Origin: Tahibacter harae
GTDB lineage: Bacteria > Pseudomonadota > Gammaproteobacteria > Xanthomonadales > Rhodanobacteraceae
Direction: 5' to 3'
DNA length: 64,000 bases
Assembly (NCBI RefSeq): GCF_024437735.1
Contig: NZ_JANFQO010000026.1
Location: forward strand, 21,642 to 85,641
The notes beneath the pieces are model-generated. The model was not told the origin of the DNA and searched no databases. It saw only the letters and a program-made list of their open reading frames with translations. Shown in pieces: positions 19,801 to 26,800 of this stretch. The position numbers and the translations under genes were made by a program. Numbering within the stretch: position 1 is the first letter of the stretch; each line of letters opens with the position of its first letter.

Positions 19801-20736
19801 GCTGCCGCTGCCCGGCGTCACGCTGAGATCGTCGATGAACACGCCTGCCGGCCGGTTCAGCGCGAAGGTGCTGCCAGGATTGCGGTCGTTCAGATGATCC
19901 GGATTCTCGACCAGGCGGAAGCCCAGCCGGGTCAGGGTGACCTTGGTGCCCGGCGCCGCGAACGGACCGGCCAGGTAGGCGTCTTCCCAGCTGTCCATGC
20001 TGCCGGAAGTCCACACCGTGGCGCCGGCGCCGTCGAACACGGTGTAGGTGATCAGATCGTTGCGTGCGCCGGGCACCAGCTGGGCGGAGACCTGCAGGCG
20101 GTACCAGGTGTCGTGGGCCAGGGCGCCGGACTGGCGGATGTCGTAGCGCACGCCGGCATCGTCGAACGGCGGCGGGTCGGTATTGGTCCAGCCGCTGCCC
20201 TGGCTGATGCCGACTACCTGCACCGCGAGCACGCCGCCGCTGTCGCGGATCGCCGCGTAGGTCAGGCGCGCGCCGGGCGCGTCGCTGAGCGAGCTGGAGA
20301 CCACCAGGCCGTCGTTGCCGGCCGGTACGCGGAACCAGAATCCGGCCTGGACCTGGCTGCTGGGCCCCGCTCCTTCCTGCACCGAGGCGAAGGCCGGGCT
20401 CAGCACGCTGTTGACGCAGCCCTCGTGGAACCAGTTCGACACGCGCCAGGACTGGCGTCCCGTATGCGCCAGCGCCGGCGTGATTTCCTGATCGTAATTG
20501 GCCGCGCCGCAGTTGATGCTCCAGCCGCCCTGGCCGTGCAGCGAGGCACCCAGCGGGCGGTCGTCCGCCGCGGTCCAGCCGCCGCCGGGCTGGGGATTGC
20601 TCTGCCCCGCCGTGAACGGACCGACCGTGCGCGCCGGCGTGGCATTGAACAGTTCGGCCTGCGCCGTGCCGGCGCTCAGGCAGGCAAACGCGGCGAGCGC
20701 CGCCAGGCGCCCGCGATGGTGCAGAAAGGAAATCAT
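7894..20736 (-). CDS. Giant secreted beta-helix / MBG-repeat protein
   Basis: A single uninterrupted frame of 4280 residues. Residues 1-27 are a signal peptide ending in AQA. Residues 28-320 look like a jelly-roll or lectin-like domain. From about 330 to 2130 run three right-handed parallel beta-helix blocks. The first opens with the pectin-lyase-like motif SNPSAPCATINYAVAQA; the others start near 1200 and 1635, and all are rich in VxNNxF/VxxNTI turns. From about 2130 to 3900 come bacterial Ig-like modules, including about eleven MBG/YDG-type repeats (for example LTQTYNGSPRA, LSQGYDGTPRC, LDFVYDGTAHG). A Big_1-like domain (about 3915-4015), a DUF11 domain (about 4020-4135), the motif LFRDGFEEGG (4146-4155) and a 125-residue C-terminal domain follow. 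GGGAG lies 7 bases before ATG 20736. No autotransporter barrel, RTX repeats or secretion partner is seen. It is probably an exported adhesin or matrix protein; its function is unknown. Confidence 0.88.
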   Translation of the reverse strand: MISFLHHRGRLAALAAFACLSAGTAQAELFNATPARTVGPFTAGQSNPQPGGGWTAADDRPLGASLHGQGGWSINCGAANYDQEITPALAHTGRQSWRVSNWFHEGCVNSVLSPAFASVQEGAGPSSQVQAGFWFRVPAGNDGLVVSSSLSDAPGARLTYAAIRDSGGVLAVQVVGISQGSGWTNTDPPPFDDAGVRYDIRQSGALAHDTWYRLQVSAQLVPGARNDLITYTVFDGAGATVWTSGSMDSWEDAYLAGPFAAPGTKVTLTRLGFRLVENPDHLNDRNPGSTFALNRPAGVFIDDLSVTPGSGSAIGAGFEGERFAANGGSDSGDCSNPSAPCATINYAVAQATPWNTIRIADGTYNENVVVAKRGLRLLGEGANRPVLTRQSGGTNQALLYVNDVRDVAVENLHFAADKTYVAEGVVAAGDIEGLLVRGNRFVSSQSGAAASTFRFTNAISINHVNNTVGATIRDGRSVRIEDNLVEASGGAAFRAGIQMDRGLGVLRGNTIVSGTQDLIVRFPTVVPGVSTATSVTIADNHLRGRGAQISSPNAGVSAILFDNNEVRAVPNADAYAAAAPSPNPADFSLLRLVHNDAGVPLTVSNNQFLDHAGGYRGVLIQNWPGVQLRDNVFLPLAAAADFVSLVVSNKEITTDAPPSPPQPFALTAQGNDFYAATAANAGRAVEFINDNEAGGAAVYASLIFGGNTPGQENTFDGKHQRYFRLDDHSCDTAGSTSCGLLNYPGVGAIPDTRVRPFAGNVSAAGNLYDGAFPAGMSAAQRLALQAHTYDDAANAALGLVDYGFSGSESATYVDDAYTGQPHGAALSFSHGAVAPGTVYYGINAFATINDAVAHTAAGGVVYIAKGSYGAGLVDREVSLIGDGAGAADTVIGATLTLAAGGSSASQRLTVRDLRVSNPAGDGIVLTGSQSYLTLERVSASDNARSGMIAYAAPGSTVTRDLRIVDSHFDGNGNTPPVNDPGGYVQAGLLFAENASLDGLVISGSSFDGNSGAGFSVNHIGAPASNSAIRNVLIQTSSFSGNAPIGAAPGGDELNYTGGGGIWLKTSAAGSLIDNVEIRQSVFADNGSGRVNPAPVNRRINANGITLRARTGTTLSNVRICDNTFSETPAAGVQEYGVYAFDQTGGWAVDAVELCGTNTFNGLLEGVSGFEQFAATGTQPVIEVSGTLVANGGVARAFVNDAIRRYADASESGTPALHSSIAAAIAAAGPGNAIVLGQGRFRESVVIPATLPGLVLRGSLQGGAIVSEIDGADVNGVRLAGNGISVVGAQDVTIKQLRVTRFDGSCIFATPGSGSEPDGLRIGDASLADVDPDAPFQAANYTTELSWCGTAGGIGGGVLLDVGSLLDDVRISHVSTHDNQRRGIAVWDARKTNFVLDNNHVANNSLAGMELLDGAASGVVMRNNLVIDNGDAGMGVLGAEGPGVTHIHHNRVQDNGRFGITLNNPSGSGLATPAAAGSGAIVVEDNHVLRTVAPVDSRDLSGIAVIRRARDAALNGDVPQGVVVRNNTVSGISQPAADFDGYGIVIEGLQSRVEGNTVSASDIAIQRQAGNTPLPPADGDQAAANAYFGRGNSQFTCAIIGSNTIDGSSVSGTNGSSVRDIDLRPNAAPMNVVVTNADTGRTFCSLQAAIDDATTLNGHVLRISDGVVLAAQTDVTKRVRITRSGAAGAPDAPVLSAPASVSGAPAVLRVLARDVTVDNLEFRIDLDRLGTAIAALPGGETPSGLVIEGNTIRAVDSNLADPPLAPFAQRHALSLNGRGYAQGSAALSGLVVRNNTIEGSGSGADLRLFGSGVEFDDAPATPPVQGPPSLATDGIAPVLWLDNNRITAGSQDANLRYNNGRVLVSGNTFSGAGLEAGEAQGLFEVDGNDFAPAIPALRSLGIKSVQHSNAYVHIGNNHFSGHAIGVAVQNSQSWHLQDNQFDAPAAGDFVHLWINTKVFGGLPLAFARIEADVRGNQFNGAAGPAARGVAVYFADHDYRASRPAPGVVRLGGATAGSADANRFAGAFAHYLYLDPSDCPSSATSAGCVSGAAPAVFAGYAASALKPFPADVIALDNGFVATPAGTPVLPRDMSAAQIADLQVRTYHDDPLAPEAPPGAPAALGRVEFGFAAASVALSVTPQPGNDGLTYNLQGYAVRVQNSGGAVPEPVKLRYAITRATSSLPSAGQPMGGNVLQDEPAADSVRNEFADPGCLAANGHVQDGWCLSRLNPAGGGLVLSGEFPQISNGFPVDAGADFSGASRSLFRLPGTYATTLQAVGQYSGTVYASTNFSVVLKQPLAVSYAGAGAVYADGASLPLAFSVMPANDLTGLALAGKVELSYSAGDGPNDGSSFAAGAAAPTLAGGYNASAAVNDSDYTIASGAGTPYSVERKPITLAVSGALSAVYSGQPQGLSVTPSQALSGAPQPGSIAIDYSPAPSPPANAGSYPWNASLSDPNLSAVLSSASAGQWQITRAAPAIVFANLEQTYNGTPRPAAASSSCAAAISATAPACDGAPAVALRYGAAGGSGDACAGSTLAPVNAGDYEVCGTVDSANYSAQATARLRITGSTLVTDLDGPAAGVEVGRAAHYLARLDNTAAQALPANARFLLEITRSGGAISAADLFAVQADEGSGGSFVAAENFGTGPNGGLLFKLDGPLPDGGYAVAGNSALLRNLRVHFATADSYTLRLRAESNTGADLYGSDSVVTGVAAVVPGTDTQLSLNGPGSGVEVGVDTAYTARLRNQGTALGENVSVAYCVTRNGVPATAADLSLGYGAGSSGPFAPLSLDGNGCAVFGPGGGFALPAGYDATTYFNANFSAAGSYAVTAEVKGSTSGLLYAAANLLSQVASSTAGRSVDLAAAAGGLRVGEPAAFFASLHNNAGAIAGLEQQRLCVSTGPAQPATAADLSIEYNFDGSSTYPYALSLDAAGCDLVDGDNGGDAGFDFSPGYAGEVSFRVVFHKAATYTAALGVRGAAAPNTLYASDTLTRVVGRGQAQVTLGNLQQPYTGLHVDASVSTVPALPYSLDYTPANSGPTAAGSYGVTATVDTPDWQGSASGTLVVSDASGLSLGLSGPARTLFGDYVTGFAATLANSGQPTAQPVHTRFAIVRIDDGNADPISAGDVDACVQFGDGNAADCPSGYFSLAFAKTTGTAGGRAAVFLRYPNLPANDQPAPSLGTPLNVPLALRLEPGEYRIQAEVRGSVDDHLFARSELVTTVPALSIGHAGPDVAAAETPLFGAVVLSNSGGRLPPPAKVRLRLHDNGGAVLAPADVDFARQDGSGYVPLVWSQSGSDLVASYLPANGGQIGDGYAATMADRSVYHRLGQYTLSTALVDAATETTLFSLGNQIIEISARGVAITLSDLTQTYNGSPRAAALNTDPPGVAVALSYSGIAPTVYGPSATAPTDAGSYSVSAQAFSALYSGSASGTLVVNAANATLSLGNLSQGYDGTPRCASVVTHPAGLATTLSYDGAAACPTAAGSYVVVAGISDPNYQGSGSAVLTIAPAAGTAIALTDDDGTADGSIHRSYSGASVAAVSATTTPAGLSYAVTYEGVAPTVYAQSTTPPAAVGNYLVRAATTSTDHVVAQATASLVVDAAASAAISIDGAVGGALIRGYNGAPQAVTATTAAPAGLSYTVSYAGIAPTVYPASATPPVDAGQYSVTATISDPNYAGSAPATATLTISRAPSGVTFGPLDFVYDGTAHGSSASLAMDTAAVCSLDYNGAGSGNGTPPVDAGQYLVSASCEGSNFSGSSSATLRIAPKPVSLGLSLPPTAPYDGLDRAGTASVDGDVPADPASLVVLYNGAATPLPRNAGSYLVQVSLDPAEGNYTAPPVSATLVITKAGTVVTLGNLSQTFGAVTAVTAASTATLSGSIAVSYNGSAVLPQAVGSYAVAATVNDPNYEGSASGTLVIAPASANSIAANGSIAASAVAGAALPGTQPSVRITDGTNPVAGVAVSFSLLGGGGSLSGASVNTDANGVATLGGWTLGANPGTQSVRAAAAGISGTVDFSVNATAEVGLSLSISDGRSYAAAGQVLNYLIVAANAGPSNATAASLGSSLPPQFAGASVTWLCAASSGSSCGAASSGSGNLPASITIAAGGSVSFLLSATLQQTADEAVIYAVTLTPPAGAAGSPAGASDQTDMVLFRDGFEEGGDGVNAAGPGLAMHSRDGQHVAGLRVAAVRGLRPQLWLSGLAEQGCRFAIEFARAGDALYVRQRVAGRDGYDIAGAWSSWPQDSDVLALSTSGGRLQLSGDAAAAVGADWQCAAGSLLLWAGDLLE

Positions 20737-21113
20737 CGAGAACTCCCGATGCGGACTGCGAGATGACGGACTTGCCGCGGTGCGGCGCGGGAAGGCAGGC
20801 AGGGCGAGGCCGCTGCGGCCCGGCGTGGCCGGGCCCAGGCGTCCGCGGCGTCAGCCGCGGACGAGCGCGCGTCCCTGCGCACGGGAATTCCCCGATCGAT
20901 CCGGTTCATCTCGCCCCCCTGTACGGCGCTGGGTGATGCGCCGCAAGCTGACTGCGCTGCGGCTCTCCCAGAGCCGCAGTACAGCTGGGAACGAGGCTAA
21001 CCAACCCGGAATGTGGAACGCATCACCTATTTGGGCATTGACGTAGCGCTTGTTTATCGCTACCCACGTGCGCGAACAGGCCTGCGGGGACAGGCCCGGC
21101 CGCGGAGCAAGGG
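20737..21113. other. Divergent intergenic region: giant gene and second LuxR-type gene
   Basis: This region separates two divergent starts. It contains a perfect 10-bp inverted repeat at 20957-20979 (listed separately). On the + strand a possible -35 (ttgacg, 21038-21043) is followed 17 bases later by a poor -10 (taccca), so the promoter assignment is weak. No other gene is seen. Confidence 0.4.
20957..20979. promoter_or_regulatory. Perfect dyad between giant gene and LuxR-type gene
   Basis: Arms ctgcggctct (20957-20966) and agagccgcag (20970-20979) match perfectly around a CCC loop. It lies about 220 bases upstream of the giant gene's start and 135 upstream of the regulator's start. It could be an operator for either gene or a hairpin in the long leader of the giant mRNA. 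It lacks a T-tract on either strand, so a terminator is unlikely. Confidence 0.5.
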
Positions 21114-22235
21114 ATGGACGCCATGCAGGGGAAAGGCGGCTCCGAACTGATCGAACTGGCCTATGCGGCAATCGAGGACACGCGCTGCTGGCAGCTGCTG
21201 GCCGCCGCGCTGGCGCGGCGCTACGACGCCGGCCAGGCCGTGGTACTGCTGCGCCGGCAGGGCAATCCGGCCGCCGATGTCGCCGCCTGGGCGCGGCCGC
21301 AGGACGGCAGTTATCTGGCGCATTACCAGGCGCTGGACCCGTTCCTGGAACCGGCTCTGGTGGAGCAGATGAGCCGCCAGCCGCGGGCCTGGCTGTCGCA
21401 GCAGCTCATTGACGAACGCGAGCTGCGCGGCAGCGTGTTCTACAACGAATTCCTGCGCCCGCGCGGCAACCTGTTCTGGGGCTGCGGCGGCAACTACGTG
21501 CTCGGCGCCGGCCTGCGCCTGCAGATCGGCGTGCTGCGCGACAAGGCCCTGGGCCAGTTCGACGAAGCCGACCGCAGCAGCATGGACGAGATCGTGCGCC
21601 ATGCGCAGCGTGCCGCCGGCCTGGCCCGGCGCCTGGACGACCTGCAGCTGGAGGCGCGCTACCAGGCCGCGGTGCAGGACAACCTGCTCGACGCCGTGCT
21701 CGCGCTGGATGCCGCCGACCGCATCGTGCAGCGCAATGCGCGCGCCGCGGCCTTGCTGGACGGCCATGCCGGCGATGCGCGCTTCAGCGTGCGCAGCCTG
21801 CGCCTGGCCGGCGCCGCGGAGCAGCAGCGCCTGCACGAGGCGCTGGCGCGCGTGCGCGCGGCCGGCGGCGGCGATTCGCTGCGCCTGCTGCGCGCCAAGC
21901 CGCTGCCGCCGCTGTGCGTGGTGATCGTGCCGGCGGCGGACGCGGGCGCCGGCTGCCTGCTGCTGTTCCTGCGCGATCCGCGCTGGCCGCAGCACCTGCC
22001 CGACAGCGCATTGTGCGAGCTGTTCCAGCTGACCCAGGCACAGGCGCGCGTCTGCGCCGCGCTGGTGCGCGGCGAAGCGGCCGAGACCATCGCCGCGGAC
22101 CTGGGCGTGGCGGTCAACACGGTGCGTTCACATATCAAACTGGCGATGGAGCGTCTGGGCGTGAATCGTCAGTCCGAGCTGGTGCGCCACCTCGGCGCGG
22201 CGCTGCCGGCGCTGATCGCCGCCGCGCCGCGCTAG
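21114..22235 (+). CDS. LuxR-family transcriptional regulator, paralogue of 6369-7493
   Basis: A 373-residue regulator with an N-terminal sensory region (about 1-175), a PAS-like segment (VLALDAADRIVQRNARAAAL, about 200-220) and a C-terminal LuxR helix-turn-helix (LTQAQARVCAALVRGEAAET, then IAADLGVAVNTVRSHIKLAM, about 305-350). The order and the PAS-like segment resemble the regulator at 6369, consistent with paralogy. ATG 21114 has GGAG 6 bases upstream; a second in-frame ATG lies at 21123. It is divergent from the giant secreted protein gene and therefore a good candidate for its regulator, but no direct evidence is visible. The apaG-apaH pair follows 45 bases downstream and could be cotranscribed. 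Confidence 0.87.
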   Translation: MDAMQGKGGSELIELAYAAIEDTRCWQLLAAALARRYDAGQAVVLLRRQGNPAADVAAWARPQDGSYLAHYQALDPFLEPALVEQMSRQPRAWLSQQLIDERELRGSVFYNEFLRPRGNLFWGCGGNYVLGAGLRLQIGVLRDKALGQFDEADRSSMDEIVRHAQRAAGLARRLDDLQLEARYQAAVQDNLLDAVLALDAADRIVQRNARAAALLDGHAGDARFSVRSLRLAGAAEQQRLHEALARVRAAGGGDSLRLLRAKPLPPLCVVIVPAADAGAGCLLLFLRDPRWPQHLPDSALCELFQLTQAQARVCAALVRGEAAETIAADLGVAVNTVRSHIKLAMERLGVNRQSELVRHLGAALPALIAAAPR

Positions 22236-22280
22236 TCCCTGCGGTTGCGCGCAGCAAGCCCGCTGGCCGAAAATCGCGCC

Positions 22281-22664
22281 ATGAGCGACCAGAACCCTTA
22301 CGACATCGCGATCTCGGTCGCCACCCGGTTCGTCGACGAGCAATCGCGCCCGTCGGACAACCGCTACGTCTTCGCCTACACCATCACCATCCAGAACACC
22401 GGCGAAGTCGCCGCGCAGCTGCTGTCGCGCCACTGGATCATCACCGACGGCAACGGCAAGGTGCAGGAAGTGACCGGCGACGGCGTCGTCGGCGAGCAGC
22501 CGCACATGCGCCCGGGCGAGGAATTCCAGTACACCTCCGGCGCGGTGCTGGAAACCAGCGTCGGCATCATGCGCGGCAGCTACCGCCTGGTGGCCGAGGA
22601 CGGCACCATCTTCGAGGCCAGCATCCCGCAGTTCACCCTGTCCATCCCGCGGACGCTGCATTGA
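22281..22664 (+). CDS. apaG: ApaG protein (Co2+/Mg2+ efflux-associated fold)
   Basis: A 127-residue ApaG, a fibronectin-III-like beta-sandwich protein of uncertain biochemical role that is usually encoded next to apaH. Visible hallmarks are YVFAYTITIQNTGEVAAQLL, RHWIITDGNGKVQEVTGDGV with the family G-x-G-x-x-G element, and GIMRGSYRLV. ATG 22281 (MSDQNPYDI) matches the usual start and length (about 125); a longer in-frame start at 22245 would add an atypical Ala/Arg stretch. Its stop overlaps the apaH start by one base (22664), implying translational coupling. Confidence 0.96.
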   Translation: MSDQNPYDIAISVATRFVDEQSRPSDNRYVFAYTITIQNTGEVAAQLLSRHWIITDGNGKVQEVTGDGVVGEQPHMRPGEEFQYTSGAVLETSVGIMRGSYRLVAEDGTIFEASIPQFTLSIPRTLH

Positions 22665-23512
22665 TGGCGACCTGGGCCATCGGCGACCTGCAGGGCTGCC
22701 TAGACGAACTCCAACGCCTGCTCGACAAGATCAAGTACGACTCCGCCAGCGACACCTTGTGGTTTTGTGGAGACCTGGTCAACCGCGGCGGCCAGTCGCT
22801 GGAAGTACTGCGCCTGCTGCGCACGCTGGGCGCGCAGACCGTGGTCACGCTGGGCAACCACGATCTCAGCCTGCTCGCCATCGCCCAGCGCAACGAGGCC
22901 GAGCAGGCCAAGGTCAATCCGGAGCTGGCCGCGGTGCTGTTCGCGCCGGACCGCGAGGAATTGCTGCACTGGCTGCGCCACCGCAGCCTGCTGCACCACG
23001 ACGAGAACCTGCGCTTCACCATGGTCCACGCCGGCCTGGCGCCGCGCTGGACCCTGGCCCAGGCCCAGCGCGCCGCGCGCGAGGTGGAGCGCGAGCTGCG
23101 CGGCCCGCACCATGCGCGCCTGCTGCGCTCCATGTTCGGCAACAAGCCGGCGGTGTGGTCGGGCCGGCTCAAGGGCGTGGAGCGCATGCGCGCCAGCATC
23201 AACGTGCTGACCCGCCTGCGCTACTGCGACGTGCGCGGCCGCATCGCCTTCGGCGAGAAAGGCGCGCCGGGCACGCAGCAGGCCGGCCTGTACCCCTGGT
23301 ACGAAGTGCCCGGCGTGCTCAAGCGCGACACGCGCGTGGTCTGCGGCCACTGGTCCACCCTGGGCCGGTTCAGCGGGCTTGGCATCTACGCCATCGACAC
23401 CGGCTGCGTCTGGGGCGGCGCGCTGACTGCGCTGCGGCTGGATGCGGAGGACCCCTACTTCGTCAGCATCAAGTCCGACCGCACACCGCCGCCGGGGCGC
23501 GAGGCAGACTGA
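22664..23512 (+). CDS. apaH: Diadenosine tetraphosphatase ApaH (symmetrical)
   Basis: A 282-residue metallophosphatase that splits Ap4A symmetrically into two ADP; it controls dinucleoside polyphosphate alarmones and removes Np4 RNA caps. The metallophosphatase motifs are all present: GDLQGC (residues 7-12), GDLVNRGG, GNHDLSLL, MVHAGLAP and GHWSTLG. Length equals that of E. coli ApaH (280-282). It starts at the ATG that shares its A with the apaG stop codon (TGATG). A GC-rich hairpin lacking a T-tract follows just after the stop. Confidence 0.97.
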   Translation: MATWAIGDLQGCLDELQRLLDKIKYDSASDTLWFCGDLVNRGGQSLEVLRLLRTLGAQTVVTLGNHDLSLLAIAQRNEAEQAKVNPELAAVLFAPDREELLHWLRHRSLLHHDENLRFTMVHAGLAPRWTLAQAQRAAREVERELRGPHHARLLRSMFGNKPAVWSGRLKGVERMRASINVLTRLRYCDVRGRIAFGEKGAPGTQQAGLYPWYEVPGVLKRDTRVVCGHWSTLGRFSGLGIYAIDTGCVWGGALTALRLDAEDPYFVSIKSDRTPPPGREAD

Positions 23513-23824
23513 AACCGTGCGCTGCCGCGGATCGCGCGGCAGCAGCTCCGGACGCGACTGATCCGGCCGGCCGCCGGCGCCGGCCTGTTGCCGCGGACCG
23601 CACCGCCGGCCGTTGCCGCGGCGCAGGCAGACCGGGTACATCGCGCCACAGCATCCCCGGCCGGAACAACGCCGCGTAAAGCACCCGCCAGGACGCGCAG
23701 GAGCGCGCTGCCGTGCTCATGCTTTTTCCTCATGCCGCCACTGGCCGTGAGAGACTGAGGATACTCGTGGCACTAGCAGGAACGACCCGCCAAACGTCCG
23801 CTCAAACCTTCCAGGGGATTCGCG
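23513..23824. other. Intergenic region after apaH
   Basis: It contains an 8-bp GC hairpin (gctgccgc / gcggcagc, 23521-23543) directly after apaH without a T-run, possibly a weak terminator. The remainder carries no recognised gene. An AGGGG sequence at about 23813-23817 is the ribosome-binding site for the next gene. Confidence 0.4.
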
Positions 23825-26800
23825 ATGTCCGACTCTTGCCTGATCCGCCTGTTCCTGGCTGCCTGTCTGGCCGCCTGCACCAGCGCCCAGGGCGCGCCCG
23901 CACCGCCCGCCTATGCCACCGGCGCCGACCTGCGCTTTGAAGCCAATCAGGGCCAGTTCGCCGGCAGCGTCGATTTCCTCGCACGCGGCCCGCACTACGA
24001 AGTGGCCCTGGACGGTGCCGCGGCCACCCTGCTGCTGGCCGCGCCCGGGCCGGCCCGCGCGACGCGGCCGCTGGTGATCCGCGCCGAGGGAGCCCGCGCC
24101 ACGGCCAGGGCCAAAGCCGCGCGGCCTTACGCCAGCCGCACGAATTACCTGTCCGGCGGGAAATCCGCCTGGCATCGCGATGTGACCAACTACGCCGAGG
24201 TCAGTTATTCCCGCGTCTATCCCGGCATAGACCTGGTCTACTACGGCAGCGAAGGCCGCCTGGAATTCGATTTCCGCGTCGCTCCGAAGGCTGATCCCGG
24301 CCATATCCGCCTGGCCATCGAAGGCGCCGATTCAGTGCGCCTGGACGACAACGGCGACCTGCGCCTGAGCCTGGCCGGCCAGGAGGTGATCCAGCATGCG
24401 CCGGTTGCCTATCAGTTGGGCCGCGACGGCAGCCGCGAGCGGCGCGAGGCGCGCTACGTACTCGACGGTGAAAAACAGGTGCGGCTGGCACTAGGCGAAT
24501 ATGACCGCCGTCGTGAACTGGCGATCGATCCGGTGATCACTTATGCGAGCTACTTCGGCGGCGCGTTCACCGATACCGCTTATGCGCTGCGGACCGATCC
24601 CGCCGGCAACCTGTACCTGCTCGCGTCCACCTATTCGTCAGGCCTGGGCAGCGCTAACGGCCACACACCGGACTATCGCAGCGAACGCTACGCCTACGTC
24701 TCATGGAATGGCTGCTTCGGCTGTGCCGACGGTCCGCCGGGCTGGTCGCAGGTCGCGCGCACGGAGTACACGCGCAGCCAGACCCTGCTGGTGACCAAGT
24801 TCGCGCCCGACGGCCGCTCGATTATCTACGCGACTTACATCAACGGCGCGGAGCAGCTGATTCTCGCCGGCAAGGAAGCCGCCGTATCCCCCAGCGGCGA
24901 ACTGTTCCTCGCGTTCTCCCTGTACAACCCCACGCCGACACTGCCGCTGGTCAATCCCCAGGCGACCACGGGGCCGGGCTGGGCCGCGCGCCTCAATGCC
25001 GCCGGCAACGGCTTCGTCTACGCCAGCTACTATCCCTACAACTTCGAGCGCAGTGTCGCCGTGGACGGCAGCGACCGGCTGGTGGTCGGTGCCTCTACCA
25101 TCAACAGCACGTTCCCGACCGTCAATCAGATACCCGGCCAGACCTGTCCCAGCGGTCAGAACATGGGCGTGGTGCGCCTGGGTGCCGCGGGCGCGGTGGA
25201 CTTCGCCGGCTGCCTGGGCGGCACCAGCAGCGACAACGTCCGCGCCGTCGCCGTGGATGCCAGCAATGACATCTACCTGTTCGGCCGCACCGCTTCCAGC
25301 AACTTCCCGGCGGTCAATCCATTGCCCGGCGCGCCGACCGGCGGCGGCTATTCGCTGGCGCTGGTACGCATCGACGGCACTACCCGGGCCATCGAATTCA
25401 GCAGCCGCTTCGGCAACAACGACGGCAGTTCATATGCGTCCGACATGGTGTTGGCGCCCGGTGGGCGCGTCGTCATCGCCGGCACCACTTGGTCGTCGCG
25501 GCTGCAGGCCGTGAACGCATTCCAGCCCAACCTGGCCATGCCGCCAGACAGCTATCTCAACGACGGCTACGGCAGTTGCGCCGACTACAACTATGCCTGC
25601 GCCGACTTCGACTACTACCTCGCCAGCATAGATCCGAACACCTCCAGCGTCGTCTTCTCCACCTATTTCGGCGGCCATGCCAGCGAACCCAATCTGGCGG
25701 CGCTCGCGGTGGACAGCGCCGGCTATATCCACCTGCTGGGCGGCACCCTTTCCAGCGACCTGCCGCTGCGCCAGCCGCTGCAGGCCAGTTTCGGCGGCAC
25801 GTCGGATGTGCTGCTGGCGCGCTTTTCGCCGCAGGGCCGCCTGAACTTTTCCACTTATATTGGCGGCCCCAATGCGGACACCGCAGCCAACGCCTCCGGT
25901 GCGATAACGCCCGCCCCGGGCGGCGGTGTATGGCTGGCCACGAACGCCCAGGCCGGCTTCCCGGTCACCGGCGATGCCTTGCAGCCAGCCGCGGCCGGCG
26001 ACTATGACGTGGCCCTGGCGCGCATCAGCTTCAGCGGCCTGACCGACAGCGACGGCGACGGCGTGCCCGACGCCAGCGATTTCGCCCCGGCCAATGCGGC
26101 CGAGTGGGAGAACCACGACGGCGACGCAATCGGTGACAACGCCGACACCGACGACGACAACGACACCTTCGCCGACGCGAACGACCGCTTCCCGTTCGAC
26201 CCGGCGGAACACCTGGACAGCGACAACGATGGCAAGGGCGACAACGGCGACCGCTTTCCCAGCATCGCCCTGGACAAATACGACTTCGACAACGACGGCA
26301 CCGGCGACAACGCCGACACGGACGCCGACAACGACGGTGTGCTCTACGACGGGATCAACTACGTGTACGACGATCGCTTTCCGCTGGATGCCAGTGAAAG
26401 CGTCGACAGCGACAACGACGGCATCGGCGACAATGCCGACCCGGATCGCGACAACGACGGCCTGGCCAACGCCAGCGATCCACTGCCAGGCAATCCGGAC
26501 GAGCCCAAGGCCACTTTCACCGGCTTCCATGTCGGCGATACGACCACCTTCCGCAAGCCCCTGCCGCACGGCTTCGACGCCATCTACGACTGGGACCACA
26601 CCTGGACCGCCGCCAGCGACAGCACCGCGGATGGCCCGCTCAAAGGCTACGCGCTGACCAGCCGCCAGCTCGGCCACAACGAGACCAGCGGCGTGAAGGC
26701 GCGTACCTGCATCACCGACGAACTTTCCTTCGACGCCCGCGTCAGCAGCGCTCCCGGGGACCAGTTCCAGTTCCTGATCGACGGCGTGGTCAAGCTGACC

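Noticed and set aside
12106..20766. A plus-strand open frame of nearly 2900 codons opposite the giant secreted protein gene
   Set aside because: It mirrors the minus-strand gene's GC-rich codons. Its translation is a His/Arg/Gly/Ala/Val mixture without domains or signal peptide, whereas the minus strand encodes clear beta-helix and MBG modules.
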